Assembly (NCBI GenBank): GCA_004322045.1
Contig: SCRN01000033.1
Span: 62,001 to 126,000, forward strand
Reading direction: 5' to 3'
Length of the DNA: 64,000 nucleotides
Origin: Paraburkholderia sp.
GTDB lineage: Bacteria > Pseudomonadota > Gammaproteobacteria > Burkholderiales > Burkholderiaceae
Shown: positions 1 through 10,699 of the stretch, piece after piece
How positions within the stretch are numbered: the stretch's first letter is position 1
Layout: each line of letters opens with the position of its first letter
Notes under the pieces: model-generated
What the model saw: only the letters and a program-made list of their open reading frames with translations
What the model was told of the DNA's origin: nothing
Databases searched by the model: none
Made by a program: the position numbers and the translations under genes

Positions 1-1
1 G

Positions 2-667
2 CAAGTGCTCGTCTTTTGCAACAGCAAGATCGGCGCGAGCCGGCTTGCGAAACAGCTAGAGCGCGACGGCGTGATCGCGTCCGCCATCCATGGCGACAAG
101 TCGCAAAACGAGCGGATGCAGGCGCTCGACGCATTCAAGCGCGGCGAAATCGAGGCGCTCGTGGCGACCGACGTGGCCGCGCGCGGTCTCGATATCGTCG
201 AATTGCCGGCCGTCATCAACTTCGATCTTCCGTTCAACGCGGAAGACTACGTTCACCGCATCGGCCGGACGGGACGGGCCGGTGCGTCGGGCGATGCGCT
301 GTCGCTTTGCAGCCCCAACGAGCGCAAGCAATTGGCCGAGATCGAGAAGCTCATCAAAAAGCCGCTGCAGGTGCAGCATCTTGCGGTGGAGGCGCCTGCG
401 CGCCGCGGCCGCGAAGATCACGTCCGGCGCGAGCGCGATGAGCGCGCGGGTCGGCGTCGTGCCGTGGGCCATGAGCGTCCGAGCTATCGTGCGAACCATG
501 CTCCCGTCGACGACTTCTTCCTAAAGCCGTATGTGCCGTCCCCGTCGGCGCGCAAGGAAGAGGAAACGAAGCAGGCCGAGGCCACGCCCGGCAAAGCGCC
601 GAAGCAGCCTTTGGCGGCGTTGCTCGGCGGTTTCGGGATGCCGCGGCGAAATACTTCGTCGTCCTAA
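2..667 (+). CDS. rhlE: DEAD-box RNA helicase (RhlE-type), C-terminal part
   Basis: The 5' end lies outside the window, and the frame is open from base 2. What is visible is the C-terminal RecA-like helicase domain: the VFCNSK segment, the [12 protein letters not shown] motif (V), and the [12 protein letters not shown] motif (VI), which carries the arginine fingers for ATP hydrolysis. After it comes a basic, low-complexity tail of about 100 residues rich in Arg, Ala and Pro, typical of RhlE-group helicases that remodel ribosomal or mRNA structures in the cytoplasm. The stop is TAA at 665. The family is certain. The RhlE subgroup rests on the short basic tail and on the known abundance of rhlE paralogues in Burkholderiales, so the symbol is provisional. 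Confidence 0.85.
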   Translation, partial: QVLVFCNSKIGASRLAKQLERDGVIASAIHGDKSQNERMQALDAFKRGEIEALVATDVAARGLDIVELPAVINFDLPFNAEDYVHRIGRTGRAGASGDALSLCSPNERKQLAEIEKLIKKPLQVQHLAVEAPARRGREDHVRRERDERAGRRRAVGHERPSYRANHAPVDDFFLKPYVPSPSARKEEETKQAEATPGKAPKQPLAALLGGFGMPRRNTSSS

Positions 668-892
668 CTTATTCGCATCGGGCGGCCCGATCGATTGCTT
701 CCGCGGTGTGCAAGGCGCCGCGCGGGGCGCCAAATCCGGAATTCAATGGGGCCGTGCGCGGCATCGCCGCTCCCAGCGGGATAGCGCGGCGCCATGAGTA
801 CCGAATTCCAGCGAAGGCGACATCGGCCACATACCCTTCGCGATCGTTGCGATAGCGGCACGGTCTTCAGCGCGGCGAGCCCGGCCATGCCC

Positions 893-1462
893 TCATAGCG
901 GAAACGCCGTCGTCGACAGAATCTCCTTGAGCACCATGAACGAGCGTATCTGCCGCACACCGGGCAGATAGAGCAACTGTTCGGCATGCAGACGATTGAA
1001 GCTTTCGCTGTCGCGCGTGCGCACCAGCATGAAGTAATCGAATTCGCCCGTGACGACGTGGCATTCCATGCACCCTGACACATTGCGCGCAGCTTGCTCG
1101 AATGCTGCGAACGCCTCCGGCGTCGAACGATCGAGGACGATGCCGATCACGACGAGCATGCCCGCACCGACCGCCTTCGGCTCGAGCAGCGCGACGACCC
1201 TTCGAATGATCCCCGCCGTCTTCAACCGTTCGACGCGCCGCAAGCAAGCGGGGGCGCTGAGCTTGACCTTTCGTGCGAGCGCGACGTTCGAGATGGAGGC
1301 GTCGTGCTGCAACGCTTTGAGGATGGCGCGATCGATGCGATCCAACTGAGGGAGTGCGAGCGGTTCGACGCTAGACACTGCGCCGCGGGCGGCGGCAGCG
1401 GATTTCGAGCGGGGCGGCGATGTGGTGCGGCGGATGCCGTCACGCAATTTCGTTGCGCACAT
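893..1462 (-). CDS. acdR: Lrp/AsnC family regulator of ACC deaminase
   Basis: This 189-residue protein has an AsnC-type helix-turn-helix at about residues 40-90 ([16 protein letters not shown], then the recognition region [12 protein letters not shown]), followed by a RAM ligand-binding domain ([18 protein letters not shown]). A GAGGA ribosome site four bases before the ATG at 1462 supports this start, giving a roughly 35-residue basic N-terminal extension. It is divergent from acdS across about 200 bases. In proteobacteria that arrangement marks AcdR, the Lrp-type activator that induces acdS when ACC is present. The function is inferred from family plus neighbour; the family itself is unambiguous. 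Confidence 0.9.
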   Translation of the reverse strand: MCATKLRDGIRRTTSPPRSKSAAAARGAVSSVEPLALPQLDRIDRAILKALQHDASISNVALARKVKLSAPACLRRVERLKTAGIIRRVVALLEPKAVGAGMLVVIGIVLDRSTPEAFAAFEQAARNVSGCMECHVVTGEFDYFMLVRTRDSESFNRLHAEQLLYLPGVRQIRSFMVLKEILSTTAFPL

Positions 1463-1666
1463 GATTTCCTCAGAGAAACGTCATTGACTCAAGCTGAGAT
1501 CGTACGATCGAAAAATAGGCGAGTCGTCCATAGTTCGCAAGCTCATTTCGTCCCCGCTTCGCTATCATTTTTCGGTGCGTGGGGCACGCAATCTTCGCGG
1601 CAATGCCGCGTCGGACCACGCTCAACAGCGCCGATCCGCGCCTGCCCGATCAGATTGGAGGCCTCG
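1463..1666. promoter_or_regulatory. acdR-acdS divergent regulatory region
   Basis: The intergenic region between divergent acdR and acdS contains a perfect 12-bp palindrome, GATCGTACGATC, at 1498-1509. An AT-rich stretch (GAAAAATAGG) follows it. Lrp-type AcdR would be expected to bind here. A strong ribosome site, GGAGG at 1657-1661, precedes the acdS ATG by five bases. The palindrome is seen; its use as an AcdR site is a guess. Confidence 0.45.
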
Positions 1667-2683
1667 ATGAACCTGCAACGCTTTCCCCGTTATCCGTTGA
1701 CGTTCGGCCCGACGCCGATCCAGCCGCTCAAGCGATTGAGCGCGCATTTGGGCGGCAAGGTCGAGCTTTATGCGAAGCGCGAAGACTGCAACAGCGGCCT
1801 GGCGTTTGGCGGCAACAAGACGCGCAAGCTCGAATACCTCGTGCCCGAGGCCATCGAGCAAGGTTGCGACACCCTCGTGTCGATCGGCGGGATTCAGTCG
1901 AATCAGACCCGGCAAGTCGCCGCCGTTGCGGCGCATCTGGGCATGAAGTGCGTGCTCGTGCAAGAGAACTGGGTCAACTATCAGGATGCGCTCTACGATC
2001 GCGTCGGCAACATCGAACTGTCGCGCATCCTCGGCGCGGACGTGCGGCTCGTGCCGGACGGCTTCGATATCGGCATCCGCAAAAGCTGGGAGGATGCGCT
2101 CGAAAGCGTGCGGGCAGCCGGCGGCAAGCCGTACGCGATTCCCGCGGGTTGTTCGGAGCACCGGCTGGGTGGGTTGGGCTTCGTCGGCTTCGCGCAGGAA
2201 GTGCGCGCGCGGGAGGCCGAGCTGGGGTTTCGTTTCGACTACATCGTCGTCTGCTCGGTGACGGGCAGCACGCAAGCGGGCATGATCGTCGGGTTCGCGG
2301 ACGATGGCCGCGCCGACCGCGTGATCGGCATCGATGCGTCGGCCAAACCCGAAGCGACGCGTGCGCAAATTGCCCGCATTGCCGAGCATACGGCGGAACT
2401 CGTCGGGCTCGGCCGCGCGCTCGACCCAAGCGAGGTTGTCCTCGACACGCGCTACGGCGGCCCCGAATACGGCGTGCCCAACGAGGGGACGCTCGAAGCG
2501 ATCCGATTGTGCGCGCGAACCGAAGGCATGCTGACCGATCCCGTGTATGAGGGCAAGTCGATGCACGGCATGATCGACAAAGTGCGCCGCGGCGAATTCG
2601 AGCCGGGCTCGCGGGTGCTGTATGCGCACTTGGGCGGTGCGCCCGCGTTGAGCGCCTACAGCTTCATCTTCCGCGACGGCTAG
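1667..2683 (+). CDS. acdS: 1-aminocyclopropane-1-carboxylate (ACC) deaminase
   Basis: The enzyme is PLP-dependent and opens the cyclopropane ring of ACC, the plant ethylene precursor, to 2-oxobutyrate and ammonia. Plant-associated bacteria use it to lower host ethylene and to gain nitrogen. The product is 338 residues, the family length. The PLP lysine is K51 in GGNKTRK. Counting gives Glu295 (YEGKSM) and Leu322 (HLGG), the two positions that separate true ACC deaminases from D-cysteine desulfhydrases. I chose the ATG at 1667 because it follows GGAGG and yields the exact family length; the open frame upstream is spurious. The last four bases overlap the end of convergent gluQ. Confidence 0.97.
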   Translation: MNLQRFPRYPLTFGPTPIQPLKRLSAHLGGKVELYAKREDCNSGLAFGGNKTRKLEYLVPEAIEQGCDTLVSIGGIQSNQTRQVAAVAAHLGMKCVLVQENWVNYQDALYDRVGNIELSRILGADVRLVPDGFDIGIRKSWEDALESVRAAGGKPYAIPAGCSEHRLGGLGFVGFAQEVRAREAELGFRFDYIVVCSVTGSTQAGMIVGFADDGRADRVIGIDASAKPEATRAQIARIAEHTAELVGLGRALDPSEVVLDTRYGGPEYGVPNEGTLEAIRLCARTEGMLTDPVYEGKSMHGMIDKVRRGEFEPGSRVLYAHLGGAPALSAYSFIFRDG

Positions 2684-3711
2684 GGGACTAGCGGGCTAGC
2701 GGGCCAGCGGGCTAGCGCGTGCGTACGCTGGCGCCACGCCGCGATGGCATCGGCATAGAACGCGTCGAGCGAACGATAGGGCGGGGCGTTGGGCGCGTCG
2801 TTCGCGGCGCTGCCGCTCCGGTCTCGGGCGAGCGCGAGGCCCAAATGCCTCGCGGCCGCGACGAGCGCCCGTAGCGGATCGTCGGGATCGAGCGCTCGTG
2901 CGCCGGTCTGTTTGCTGAGCTTCTCGCCGTTCGCGTCCATCACGACCGGCACGTGCATATATGAGGGCGTGGACATGCCGAGGCAGCGTTGCAAATAAAT
3001 CTGCCGGGCTGTCGAATCGAGCAAGTCCGCGCCGCGCACGACATGGGTGATTCCTTGTTCCGCATCGTCGACGACGACGGCGAGTTGATACGCCCATTGC
3101 CCATCCGCGCGCTTGAGCACGAAATCGCCGACTTCGAGCGCGAGATTTTGTTGCTGCGGGCCTTGCCAGCGATCTTCGAATGTCACGACGGCATCCGCGT
3201 CGTCAGGCACGCGGATGCGCCAAGCGCGTGCAGTTTTGCCGCGCAGTCCGTGGCGGCAAGTGCCCGGATAGGCGAGCGTCGTATGACGCGCGTGCGCGCT
3301 CGCCAGCGAATCGGCAATTTCTTTGCGCGTGCAGCCGCACGGGTAGATGAGGCCAGCTTGTTCCAAGCGGGCGAATGCAAGGGCGTAGCGCTCGGTGCGG
3401 GCGCTTTGCCAGATGGGTGGCTCATCGCTTTGCATGCCGAAGCGCGCGAGCGTTTCCAAAATGGCGCGATCGGCGCCGCGCACGGTGCGTGGGCCGTCGA
3501 TGTCTTCGATGCGAACGAGCCACACGCCGTCATGTGCGCGCGCATCGAGGTAGCTCGCGAGTGCGCCGACGAGCGAGCCCGCGTGGAGCTCGCCGGTGGG
3601 CGAAGGCGCGAAGCGGCCTCGGTAGGGCCGCTGCGCGCCTGCCGCGCCGCTTGCGGCCGGTGCAGCGCGGCCGTTCACGCCGCTTGCGGTGTGTCCTTGT
3701 TCGGGTGGCAT
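2680..3711 (-). CDS. gluQ: Glutamyl-Q tRNA(Asp) synthetase
   Basis: A truncated paralogue of glutamyl-tRNA synthetase that attaches glutamate to the queuosine base at position 34 of tRNA(Asp). The product is about 343 residues. The HIGH-like motif lies in [15 protein letters not shown], and the KMSKS-like motif is EKLSKQTGA. Zinc ligands are visible in CGCTRKE and the later YPGTC. The anticodon-binding domain of GluRS is absent, as expected. I set the start at the ATG at 3711, which overlaps the end of trhO by 37 bases; the much longer open frame upstream runs antisense through trhO and is not protein. trhO and gluQ are probably co-transcribed. Confidence 0.93.
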   Translation of the reverse strand: MPPEQGHTASGVNGRAAPAASGAAGAQRPYRGRFAPSPTGELHAGSLVGALASYLDARAHDGVWLVRIEDIDGPRTVRGADRAILETLARFGMQSDEPPIWQSARTERYALAFARLEQAGLIYPCGCTRKEIADSLASAHARHTTLAYPGTCRHGLRGKTARAWRIRVPDDADAVVTFEDRWQGPQQQNLALEVGDFVLKRADGQWAYQLAVVVDDAEQGITHVVRGADLLDSTARQIYLQRCLGMSTPSYMHVPVVMDANGEKLSKQTGARALDPDDPLRALVAAARHLGLALARDRSGSAANDAPNAPPYRSLDAFYADAIAAWRQRTHALARWPASPLVP

Positions 3712-4538
3712 GCGGGGCAGGTCTGGCCGGCCGTGTACAGCGGCGAACGTTGTGCTTCGGGCGTCACGACGGCGCGACAGGCGAAGCATTGCACGGTTTC
3801 GGCCGGTGCGAGATCGGGATTGAGCGCGGTGCGATAGTCGAACACGAAGCAGTCGCCGCGGTAATGCGCCCCACCGACTTCTTCGAAATATTTCAGAATG
3901 CCGCCTTCGAGTTGATAAACGTGCTCGATGCCGGCCTCCTTCATGTGGATGGCGGCTTTCTCGCAGCGAATGCCGCCCGTGCAAAAAGAAACGACGGTTT
4001 TCCCCTGAAGCGCCTCGCGATGCGATTCGACGACGCTCGGAAACTCGCTGAACTTCGTGATCCGGTAGTCGATCGCATTTTCGAACGTGCCGACGTCGAC
4101 TTCGAACGCATTGCGCGTGTCGAGCATCACGACGGGGCGGCCATCGTCGTCTTTGCCGAGGTCGAGCCAGCGCTTGAGCGTGGGCGCGTCGACCGCGGGC
4201 GCGCGACCGAGCTCGGGCTTGATCGCCGGCTTCTTCATCGTGATGATCTCGCGCTTGCGCTTGACCAGCATGCGGCGAAACGGCTGCGTTTCGGAGAGGC
4301 TTTCCTTGAACTGCAGATCGGCGAACTTGCCTTCGAAGAGCGGGTCGCCGCGCAGAAACTCGATGAAATCGGCGGCCGCCTCGGGCGTGCCGGCGAGGAA
4401 CAGGTTGATACCTTCGGGTGCGAGCAGGATGGTGCCGCGCAGCCCGAGCGCCTCGCATCGTTTGGCGAGGCACTCGCGCCAGGTATCGATGGCGTCGATG
4501 GAGACGAAGCGGTAAGCGGCGAGATTGACGATGCGCAT
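3675..4538 (-). CDS. trhO: tRNA uridine(34) hydroxylase, rhodanese-like
   Basis: TrhO (formerly YceA) makes 5-hydroxyuridine at position 34 of certain tRNAs, using oxygen. The 287-residue product has the N-terminal UPF0176 domain ([26 protein letters not shown]), then a rhodanese domain with the catalytic cysteine in [13 protein letters not shown]-terminal cysteine-rich tail (QCFACR, CPACH) could bind zinc. The start at 4538 matches the conserved family N-terminus; no good ribosome site is visible. The pairing with gluQ is notable, because both products modify or charge the tRNA wobble position. Confidence 0.92.
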   Translation of the reverse strand: MRIVNLAAYRFVSIDAIDTWRECLAKRCEALGLRGTILLAPEGINLFLAGTPEAAADFIEFLRGDPLFEGKFADLQFKESLSETQPFRRMLVKRKREIITMKKPAIKPELGRAPAVDAPTLKRWLDLGKDDDGRPVVMLDTRNAFEVDVGTFENAIDYRITKFSEFPSVVESHREALQGKTVVSFCTGGIRCEKAAIHMKEAGIEHVYQLEGGILKYFEEVGGAHYRGDCFVFDYRTALNPDLAPAETVQCFACRAVVTPEAQRSPLYTAGQTCPACHPNKDTPQAA

Positions 4539-4754
4539 GATGGTGGTGCAATGATTTGAGCGGCCGCGCCGGCTGGACGATCCCGGCCCCAGGGGCACTC
4601 GGGCAACCGGAAAACTGCCAGGGAACCGTTGACGCGCCAAGCCTTGGCGGCTTGCCGGGCGGCGAAACCGCTATTATCCCGCAAAGCGCTGCTGGTCCGT
4701 CATTGGCCGTTCGGCCGGGCTGTTTCGGGGGAGGCCGGATGTACAATACGGCCC

Positions 4755-7700
4755 ATGTCAGATCCTCGCTTCGTCCATCTCCGCGTCCACTCCGAATTCT
4801 CGATTGCCGACGGCATCGTGCGTCTTGACGACGTCGTCAAGGCTGCCGCCGAGGACGGTCAGGGCGCGCTCGCATTGACCGATCTCGCCAACGCGTTCGG
4901 TCTCGTCCGGTTCTATAAGGAGGCGCGCGGCAACGGCATCAAGCCGATCGCGGGCTGCGACGTCTGGGTCATGAACCCTGACGATCGCGACAAACCTTCG
5001 CGCTTGCTGTTGCTCGTCAAAGACCGGCGCGGCTATCTGAATCTTTGCGAGCTATTGACGAAATCCTGGCTTACGAACCAGTACCGCGGGCGAGCGGAAC
5101 TGGACGCCGCGTGGCTCGATTCGCCGCTCAGCGAGGGTCTGATCGCGTTGTCCGGCGCCCAGCAGGGCGATGTGGGCTTGGCGCTCGCGGCCGGTAACGA
5201 GCCGGCCGCCAAGCGTCACGCGCAGCGCTGGGCGGCGCGCTTTCCGAACGGGTTCTATATCGAATTGCAGCGCTACGGGCAGCCGGGCGGCGAGGCATAC
5301 GTGCAGCAAGCGGTGGCGCTCGCCTCGGCGTTGACGCTGCCCGTCGTGGCGACGCATCCCGTCCAGTTCATGAGCGCCGATGATTACACCGCGCACGAGG
5401 CGCGTGTTTGTATTTCCGAGGGCGACATTCTCGCGAACCCACGGCGGCCGAAACGGTTCACCACCGAGCAGCGGTTTTGCACGCAGGACGAAATGGCGGA
5501 GCGCTTCGCCGATATCCCTTCCGCGTTGGCCAATACGGTCGAAATCGCCAAGCGCTGCAATTTGACGCTCGAGCTCGGCAAGCCGAAGCTGCCGCTGTTT
5601 CCGACCCCGGACGGCATGTCGCTCGACGATTACCTCGTGCAGTTGTCGAAAGAGGGCCTTGAAAAACGGCTCGTCGAACTCTTCCCGGAAGAGTCTGCAC
5701 GCGCGAGCGAGCGCGAGAAGTACTATCAGCGGCTCGATTTCGAATGCGGCACGATCGTCAAGATGGGCTTTCCGGGCTACTTCTTGATCGTGGCCGACTT
5801 CATCAATTGGGCCAAGAACAACGGCGTGCCGGTCGGGCCGGGCCGCGGCTCGGGCGCGGGTTCGCTCGTCGCGTACGCGCTCGGCATTACCGATTTGGAC
5901 CCGCTGCGCTACAACCTGCTGTTCGAGCGCTTTCTGAACCCCGAGCGCGTATCGATGCCCGACTTCGACATCGACTTCTGTCAGGAAGGGCGCGATCGCG
6001 TGATTCAGTACGTGAAGGCCAAGTACGGCGCCGATGCGGTTTCGCAGATCGCGACGTTCGGCACCATGGCGGCCAAGGCCGCCGTGCGCGACATCGGCCG
6101 CGTGCTCGATCTCGGCTACAACTTCACCGACGGCGTCGCCAAGCTGATCCCGTTCAAGCCGGGCAAGCACGTGACCATCGCCGACGCGATGAAGGAAGAG
6201 CCGCTGCTGCAAGAGCGCAACGACAACGAAGACGAAGTGCGCCAATTGCTCGAACTGGCGCAGCGCGTCGAAGGGTTGACGCGCAACGTGGGCATGCACG
6301 CGGGCGGCGTGCTGATCGCGCCGGGCAAGCTCACCGATTTCTGTCCGCTCTATACGCAGGGCGACGACGGCGGCGTCGTGAGCCAGTACGACAAAGACGA
6401 CGTGGAAGCGGTCGGCCTCGTCAAATTCGACTTCTTGGGCCTGACCACGCTCACAATTCTCGATTGGGCCGAACGCTATATTCGCCGGCTCGATCCGTCC
6501 AAGGCCGACTGGTCGCTCGGGCAGGTGCCGCTCGACGATCCCGCCTCGTTCTCGATCTTGAAGAAGGCCAACACGGTCGCCGTGTTCCAGCTGGAAAGCC
6601 GCGGCATGCAAGGCATGCTCAAGGACGCGCAGCCGGACCGCTTCGAGGACATCATCGCGCTCGTGGCGCTGTACCGCCCGGGCCCGATGGATCTCATCCC
6701 AAGCTTCTGTGCGCGTAAGCACGGGCGCGAGATGGTCGAGTTTCCCGATCCGCGCGTCGAGCCCGTCCTGAAAGAGACCTACGGCATCATGGTCTATCAG
6801 GAGCAGGTGATGCAGATGGCGCAGATCATCGGCGGCTACTCGCTTGGCGGCGCCGATTTGCTGCGCCGTGCCATGGGCAAGAAAAAGGCCGAGGAGATGG
6901 CCCAGCATCGGGAGATCTTCGCCGAGGGCGCGGCCAAGAACGGCCTCACACGCGAGAAGTCCGACGAGATCTTCGACTTGATGGAGAAGTTCGCCGGTTA
7001 CGGCTTCAACAAGTCGCACGCGGCCGCGTATGCGCTGCTCGCGTACTACACGGCGTGGCTCAAGGCGCATCACCCCGCGGAATTCATGGCGGCCAACATG
7101 AGCTTGGCCATGGACGACACGGACAAGGTCAAGGTTCTCTACGACGATTGCAAGGTGAACGGCATCGCGGTGCTGCCGCCCGACATCAATTGTTCCGCCT
7201 ATCGGTTCGAGCCGGTGGCGCAGGCCGACGGCAAGCGCTCGCGCACGATTCGCTACGGCCTGGGCGCCGTGAAGGGCAGCGGTCAAAACGCGATCGAAGA
7301 AATCCTGCGCGCGCGCGAAGAGGCGCCGTTTGCGGATCTGTTCGATTTTTGCGCGCGGATCGACCGGCGCATCGTCAACCGGCGCACGGTCGAAGCGCTG
7401 ATCCGCGCCGGCGCGTTCGATTCGATCCATGCGAACCGCGCGCAGTTGATCGCTTCGGTGCCGCTTGCGATGGAAGCGGCCGAGCAGGCGAGCGCCAATG
7501 CGATGCAAGCGGGCTTATTCGATATGGGAGATGCCCCCTCGCGAGGCCATGAGCTCGTCGACGAGCCCGCTTGGCACGAGAAGCGCAAGCTGCAGGAAGA
7601 AAAGACGGCGCTGGGTTTCTACCTGTCGGGGCACTTGTTCGATGCCTACAAGGACGAGGTGCGGCGCTTCGTGCGAATGAAGCTCGCCGATCTGAAAGAG

Positions 7701-8282
7701 GGACGCGACAAGCTCGTCGCCGGCATCATCGCATCGCTGCGCACGCAGATGACCCAGCGCGGCAAGATGCTGATCGCCCTGCTCGACGACGGCACAGGCC
7801 AATGCGAAGTCACTGTCTTCAACGAACAATTCGAGGCTAATAAGGCGCTGTTCAAGGAGGACGAACTGCTCGTCGTGCAAGGGCAGGCGCGCAACGATGC
7901 GTTCACGGGCGGCATTCGCTTCACGGTCGATTCGGTGATGGATCTCGAGCGCGCTCGCAGCCGCTATGCGCAGGCGGTGAAGCTGCGCATGAACGGCAAT
8001 GCCGATGCGGCTGCGCTCAAGCGCGTGCTCGAGGCGCATTGCGCGCCGCGCGAGGCGCCCGCAGAGCCGGTTGCATCGGCGCCGCGCGGCGGGCGCGGCG
8101 ATGGCGCCCGGCAGCGGCCCGCCGCGGCCGCGAACGGGTTGACCGTGCAAATTCAATACAGCAATGCGCGTGCGCAAGGCGAAGTGCGCCTGGGTGATGG
8201 CTGGCGCGTTCGCCCGTCGGACGAGTTGCTCGCGGATTTGCGCGGCGCGTTCGCCGCGAGCGCGGTCGAAATCGTCTATTGA
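4755..8282 (+). CDS. dnaE: DNA polymerase III alpha subunit
   Basis: The replicative polymerase catalytic subunit, 1,175 residues, close to the usual 1,160. An N-terminal PHP domain ([15 protein letters not shown]) is followed by the C-family polymerase core with catalytic aspartates in [14 protein letters not shown] and the upstream [18 protein letters not shown]. Next come the helix-hairpin-helix segment, an OB fold ([20 protein letters not shown]) and a tau-binding tail rich in Ala and Arg. The start at 4755 matches the conserved [10 protein letters not shown]. No ribosome site lies at normal distance: a TACAAT box ends seven bases before the ATG, and GGGGGAGG is about 20 bases away. The mRNA might be leaderless. 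Confidence 0.98.
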   Translation: MSDPRFVHLRVHSEFSIADGIVRLDDVVKAAAEDGQGALALTDLANAFGLVRFYKEARGNGIKPIAGCDVWVMNPDDRDKPSRLLLLVKDRRGYLNLCELLTKSWLTNQYRGRAELDAAWLDSPLSEGLIALSGAQQGDVGLALAAGNEPAAKRHAQRWAARFPNGFYIELQRYGQPGGEAYVQQAVALASALTLPVVATHPVQFMSADDYTAHEARVCISEGDILANPRRPKRFTTEQRFCTQDEMAERFADIPSALANTVEIAKRCNLTLELGKPKLPLFPTPDGMSLDDYLVQLSKEGLEKRLVELFPEESARASEREKYYQRLDFECGTIVKMGFPGYFLIVADFINWAKNNGVPVGPGRGSGAGSLVAYALGITDLDPLRYNLLFERFLNPERVSMPDFDIDFCQEGRDRVIQYVKAKYGADAVSQIATFGTMAAKAAVRDIGRVLDLGYNFTDGVAKLIPFKPGKHVTIADAMKEEPLLQERNDNEDEVRQLLELAQRVEGLTRNVGMHAGGVLIAPGKLTDFCPLYTQGDDGGVVSQYDKDDVEAVGLVKFDFLGLTTLTILDWAERYIRRLDPSKADWSLGQVPLDDPASFSILKKANTVAVFQLESRGMQGMLKDAQPDRFEDIIALVALYRPGPMDLIPSFCARKHGREMVEFPDPRVEPVLKETYGIMVYQEQVMQMAQIIGGYSLGGADLLRRAMGKKKAEEMAQHREIFAEGAAKNGLTREKSDEIFDLMEKFAGYGFNKSHAAAYALLAYYTAWLKAHHPAEFMAANMSLAMDDTDKVKVLYDDCKVNGIAVLPPDINCSAYRFEPVAQADGKRSRTIRYGLGAVKGSGQNAIEEILRAREEAPFADLFDFCARIDRRIVNRRTVEALIRAGAFDSIHANRAQLIASVPLAMEAAEQASANAMQAGLFDMGDAPSRGHELVDEPAWHEKRKLQEEKTALGFYLSGHLFDAYKDEVRRFVRMKLADLKEGRDKLVAGIIASLRTQMTQRGKMLIALLDDGTGQCEVTVFNEQFEANKALFKEDELLVVQGQARNDAFTGGIRFTVDSVMDLERARSRYAQAVKLRMNGNADAAALKRVLEAHCAPREAPAEPVASAPRGGRGDGARQRPAAAANGLTVQIQYSNARAQGEVRLGDGWRVRPSDELLADLRGAFAASAVEIVY

Positions 8283-8296
8283 GCGCGGCATTGGAA

Positions 8297-9292
8297 ATGC
8301 ATCGGATCCTCGTCATCCGCATCGACTTTCTTGGCGACATGGCTTGCACGACCGCGTTCTTGCACGCGCTCAAGCAGCGATGGCCGCAGGCCGAAGTCCA
8401 CGTGCTCGCGAACAAGATCAACCGTGCCGTGCTCGAGCGCAATCCAGACGTCGCCGCGGTTCATACCTACGTCTACAGCAAGCAGTGCGAACGCAACGAT
8501 CGGGCCGGGAAGGTCAATGCGTTGCTCGATCGGCTGCGGCTCGTGCTCCGGTTGCGGCGGTTCGCATTCGATCTCGTGATCGTGCCCAACGGCGGGATGC
8601 ACAAGAACAGCATGCAGTTCGCGCGGCAGTTGCGCGCCAAAGCCTATCGTTGGCACGATGCCGAGACGCAGTTCGACGACCGGCAGGCCGAGCATGCGGC
8701 GCACCGGCCTATGCGGCACGAAGCACTGTCCGGGTTCGCGCTGATGCCGGAGCTTGCTCCCGTCGCGCCAGATGCGCTGCGGCTTCGGGTGTATCCCGAT
8801 GCGGCGCTGCAGGCCAAATGGGAGACCGAGCTCGCGCCGAAGCGCGGCCCGCGGGTCGGCCTGTTCGTATCCAACAAGGCCGAACAGCGGCGGTGGGCGG
8901 CTCAGAAGTGGCATCGGCTGGCCGAAGCGATGGCGGAGCGCGCCGATGTGGTGATATTTCACGATCCGTCTGATTCCCGCACCTTCGAATCCATTGCGCC
9001 GGGTTTGGCGCGCGTGCTTTCGCCACCCACGGTAGGCGATCTCATTGCGGCGATGAGCGTGCTCGATCTCGTCATATCGGCGGATAGCGCCCCTGTCCAC
9101 TTCGCGTCGGCGTTGGGCGTGCCGGTGGTGGCGATGTTCGAGGATCGTCCGGAGAAATACTTGCGGTGGTACCCGCTCGGGATACCGCACGTGCTGTTGC
9201 GTGCGGGACCGAAGGTCGACGATATTTCTGCTGCACAAGTTGCGGCCGCCGCGCGTTCGTTGCTGGACGAATGCGTCGTGGCTATGCCGTAG
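8297..9292 (+). CDS. Glycosyltransferase family 9 (heptosyltransferase-like)
   Basis: The product is about 331 residues with the two-domain GT-B layout of ADP-heptose:LPS heptosyltransferases. N-terminal RIDFLGDMACTTAFLHALK and C-terminal SADSAPVHFASALGVPVVAMF match the family; the second is the sugar-nucleotide-binding element. The gene follows dnaE after 14 bases, and a TTG overlapping the dnaE stop at 8279 is an alternative start. A second GT9 gene follows, and an O-antigen-ligase-like gene and GT2 genes lie beyond. The set points to lipopolysaccharide core or other envelope glycan synthesis at the inner membrane. The exact sugar and acceptor cannot be read from sequence. Confidence 0.85.
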   Translation: MHRILVIRIDFLGDMACTTAFLHALKQRWPQAEVHVLANKINRAVLERNPDVAAVHTYVYSKQCERNDRAGKVNALLDRLRLVLRLRRFAFDLVIVPNGGMHKNSMQFARQLRAKAYRWHDAETQFDDRQAEHAAHRPMRHEALSGFALMPELAPVAPDALRLRVYPDAALQAKWETELAPKRGPRVGLFVSNKAEQRRWAAQKWHRLAEAMAERADVVIFHDPSDSRTFESIAPGLARVLSPPTVGDLIAAMSVLDLVISADSAPVHFASALGVPVVAMFEDRPEKYLRWYPLGIPHVLLRAGPKVDDISAAQVAAAARSLLDECVVAMP

Positions 9293-9443
9293 CGCGAGGA
9301 TTGTCGGGAAACAACATGTTTTCGTGCATGGATCGATTGGCGATGCTCATCGTGAGCACAGTGTCTGCTTTCGCCCGGCGCCTCGACGCATCGTTGCGGT
9401 CGGGCATCTTGCCGAGTTCGCTTTTGGAAGGAGCGCAACGAAA

Positions 9444-10670
9444 ATGACGGAAAACGCCTTGGCGGGGGCCGCCGCGAAGTCGAGTCTGATCTTGTCGCGC
9501 CCCCCGCGGACGATTCTCGTTGCGTGTACCCGCCGTATCGGCGACGTACTGCTGGCAACGCCGCTCGTTCGATCGTTGAAGGCCCGGTGGCCGGAAGCTC
9601 AAATCGACATGCTGGTTTTTCGCGGTACCGAGGGCGTGCTCGAGCACAATCCCGACCTGCGCCGCGTGATCGTCATGTCGCAGCGGGCCCGGCTGCGCGA
9701 GCGCCTCGCGGACATCGCGCGCATATGGCGGCGATATGATCTGGCATGTGCGGCGGTGAGCTCCGACCGGCCGAGGTTCTACAGCTGGTTTGCGGGTAGG
9801 CAGCGGGTCGGGCTCGTCGATGACGATCGCGTCACGCGGCTCAAACGGTTCTTGCTCGACGGCATTGCGCTCAACTATCACACCGCGGCGCATACGGTGG
9901 AAAGCAGCCTCGAGGTCGCGCGCGTGCTCGGGATCGAGCCGATCGCGGAAGTCGTGCCGCCGGGCATCGGCGACGACCCGGCGCGGCGCGCCGCGTTCGA
10001 GGCGCGCTTTTCGGCCGTAGCGGGGCAACCGCTGGCGGTGCTGCATCCCGCGCCGATGTTCACTTACAAGCGCTGGCGCGTCGAGGGTTGGGCAGATCTG
10101 GTTCGTTGGCTGCGCGCCCGAGGGTTCGCGGTTGCCATGAGCGGCGGCCCCGCGGAGGCTGAGCGCGAGTATGCGCAACAGGTTGCGGCTGCGGCTGGCG
10201 GCCCTTTGCTCAACTTTGTCGGCCAATTTTCGTTAGGCGAGAGCGCGGAATTGTTTAGGCGGGCCAAGATCTTCGTGGGGCCGGATACCGGGGCCACGCA
10301 TATGGCGGCAGCCACCGGCACGCCGACGGTCGCGCTGTTCGGTCCATCCGATCCCGTGCGCTGGGGGCCGTGGCCGAAAGCGTGGCCTGCGGGCTCGAAT
10401 CCCTGGCCGCTCGTCGGCTCGGGCCGCCGCGGCAACGTTTATTTGGTGCAAGGCGAAGCGGCCTGCGTGCCTTGCAAGCAAGAGGGCTGCGAGCGGCACG
10501 TGGACAGTGCGAGCGAATGTCTCGTCACGCTATCGACTGAGCGCGTGATTGGGGCGATGACGCAGATGCTTGCGTTGTCGATGCCGGGGGCATTTGCCGA
10601 AGGAGAAGCTGGAGCCACGACAGCGATCGTCGATACGTCGGCCCTCGGCTCTCTTGGTGGCCGACGCTAG
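9444..10670 (+). CDS. Glycosyltransferase family 9 (heptosyltransferase)
   Basis: The product is 408 residues. The N-terminal RRIGDVLLATPLVRSLK and the C-terminal FVGPDTGATHMAAATGTPTVALFGPSDP are classic heptosyltransferase signatures. A cysteine-rich stretch near the end (ACVPCKQEGCERH) is typical of one GT9 subgroup. The start at 9444 is supported by GGAAGGAG at 9426-9433; the frame stays open upstream through the previous gene but has no coding character there. It probably adds a sugar to the lipopolysaccharide core, working with its neighbours. The roughly 25-residue unstructured N-terminus is longer than in WaaF or WaaC, so I do not assign either name. Confidence 0.87.
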   Translation: MTENALAGAAAKSSLILSRPPRTILVACTRRIGDVLLATPLVRSLKARWPEAQIDMLVFRGTEGVLEHNPDLRRVIVMSQRARLRERLADIARIWRRYDLACAAVSSDRPRFYSWFAGRQRVGLVDDDRVTRLKRFLLDGIALNYHTAAHTVESSLEVARVLGIEPIAEVVPPGIGDDPARRAAFEARFSAVAGQPLAVLHPAPMFTYKRWRVEGWADLVRWLRARGFAVAMSGGPAEAEREYAQQVAAAAGGPLLNFVGQFSLGESAELFRRAKIFVGPDTGATHMAAATGTPTVALFGPSDPVRWGPWPKAWPAGSNPWPLVGSGRRGNVYLVQGEAACVPCKQEGCERHVDSASECLVTLSTERVIGAMTQMLALSMPGAFAEGEAGATTAIVDTSALGSLGGRR

Positions 10671-10699
10671 CCGGGCGGCGAGCGCGGCCACGTCCTAAC

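Noticed and set aside
2680-4746. A single 688-codon minus-strand frame joining gluQ with upstream sequence
   Set aside because: The upstream part runs through trhO in another frame and is arginine-rich without domain sequence; trhO itself is a clear gene.
5052-7508. 818-codon minus-strand frame opposite dnaE
   Set aside because: It is a GC-skew shadow: dnaE covers it fully with intact motifs, and the antisense product has no recognisable domain.
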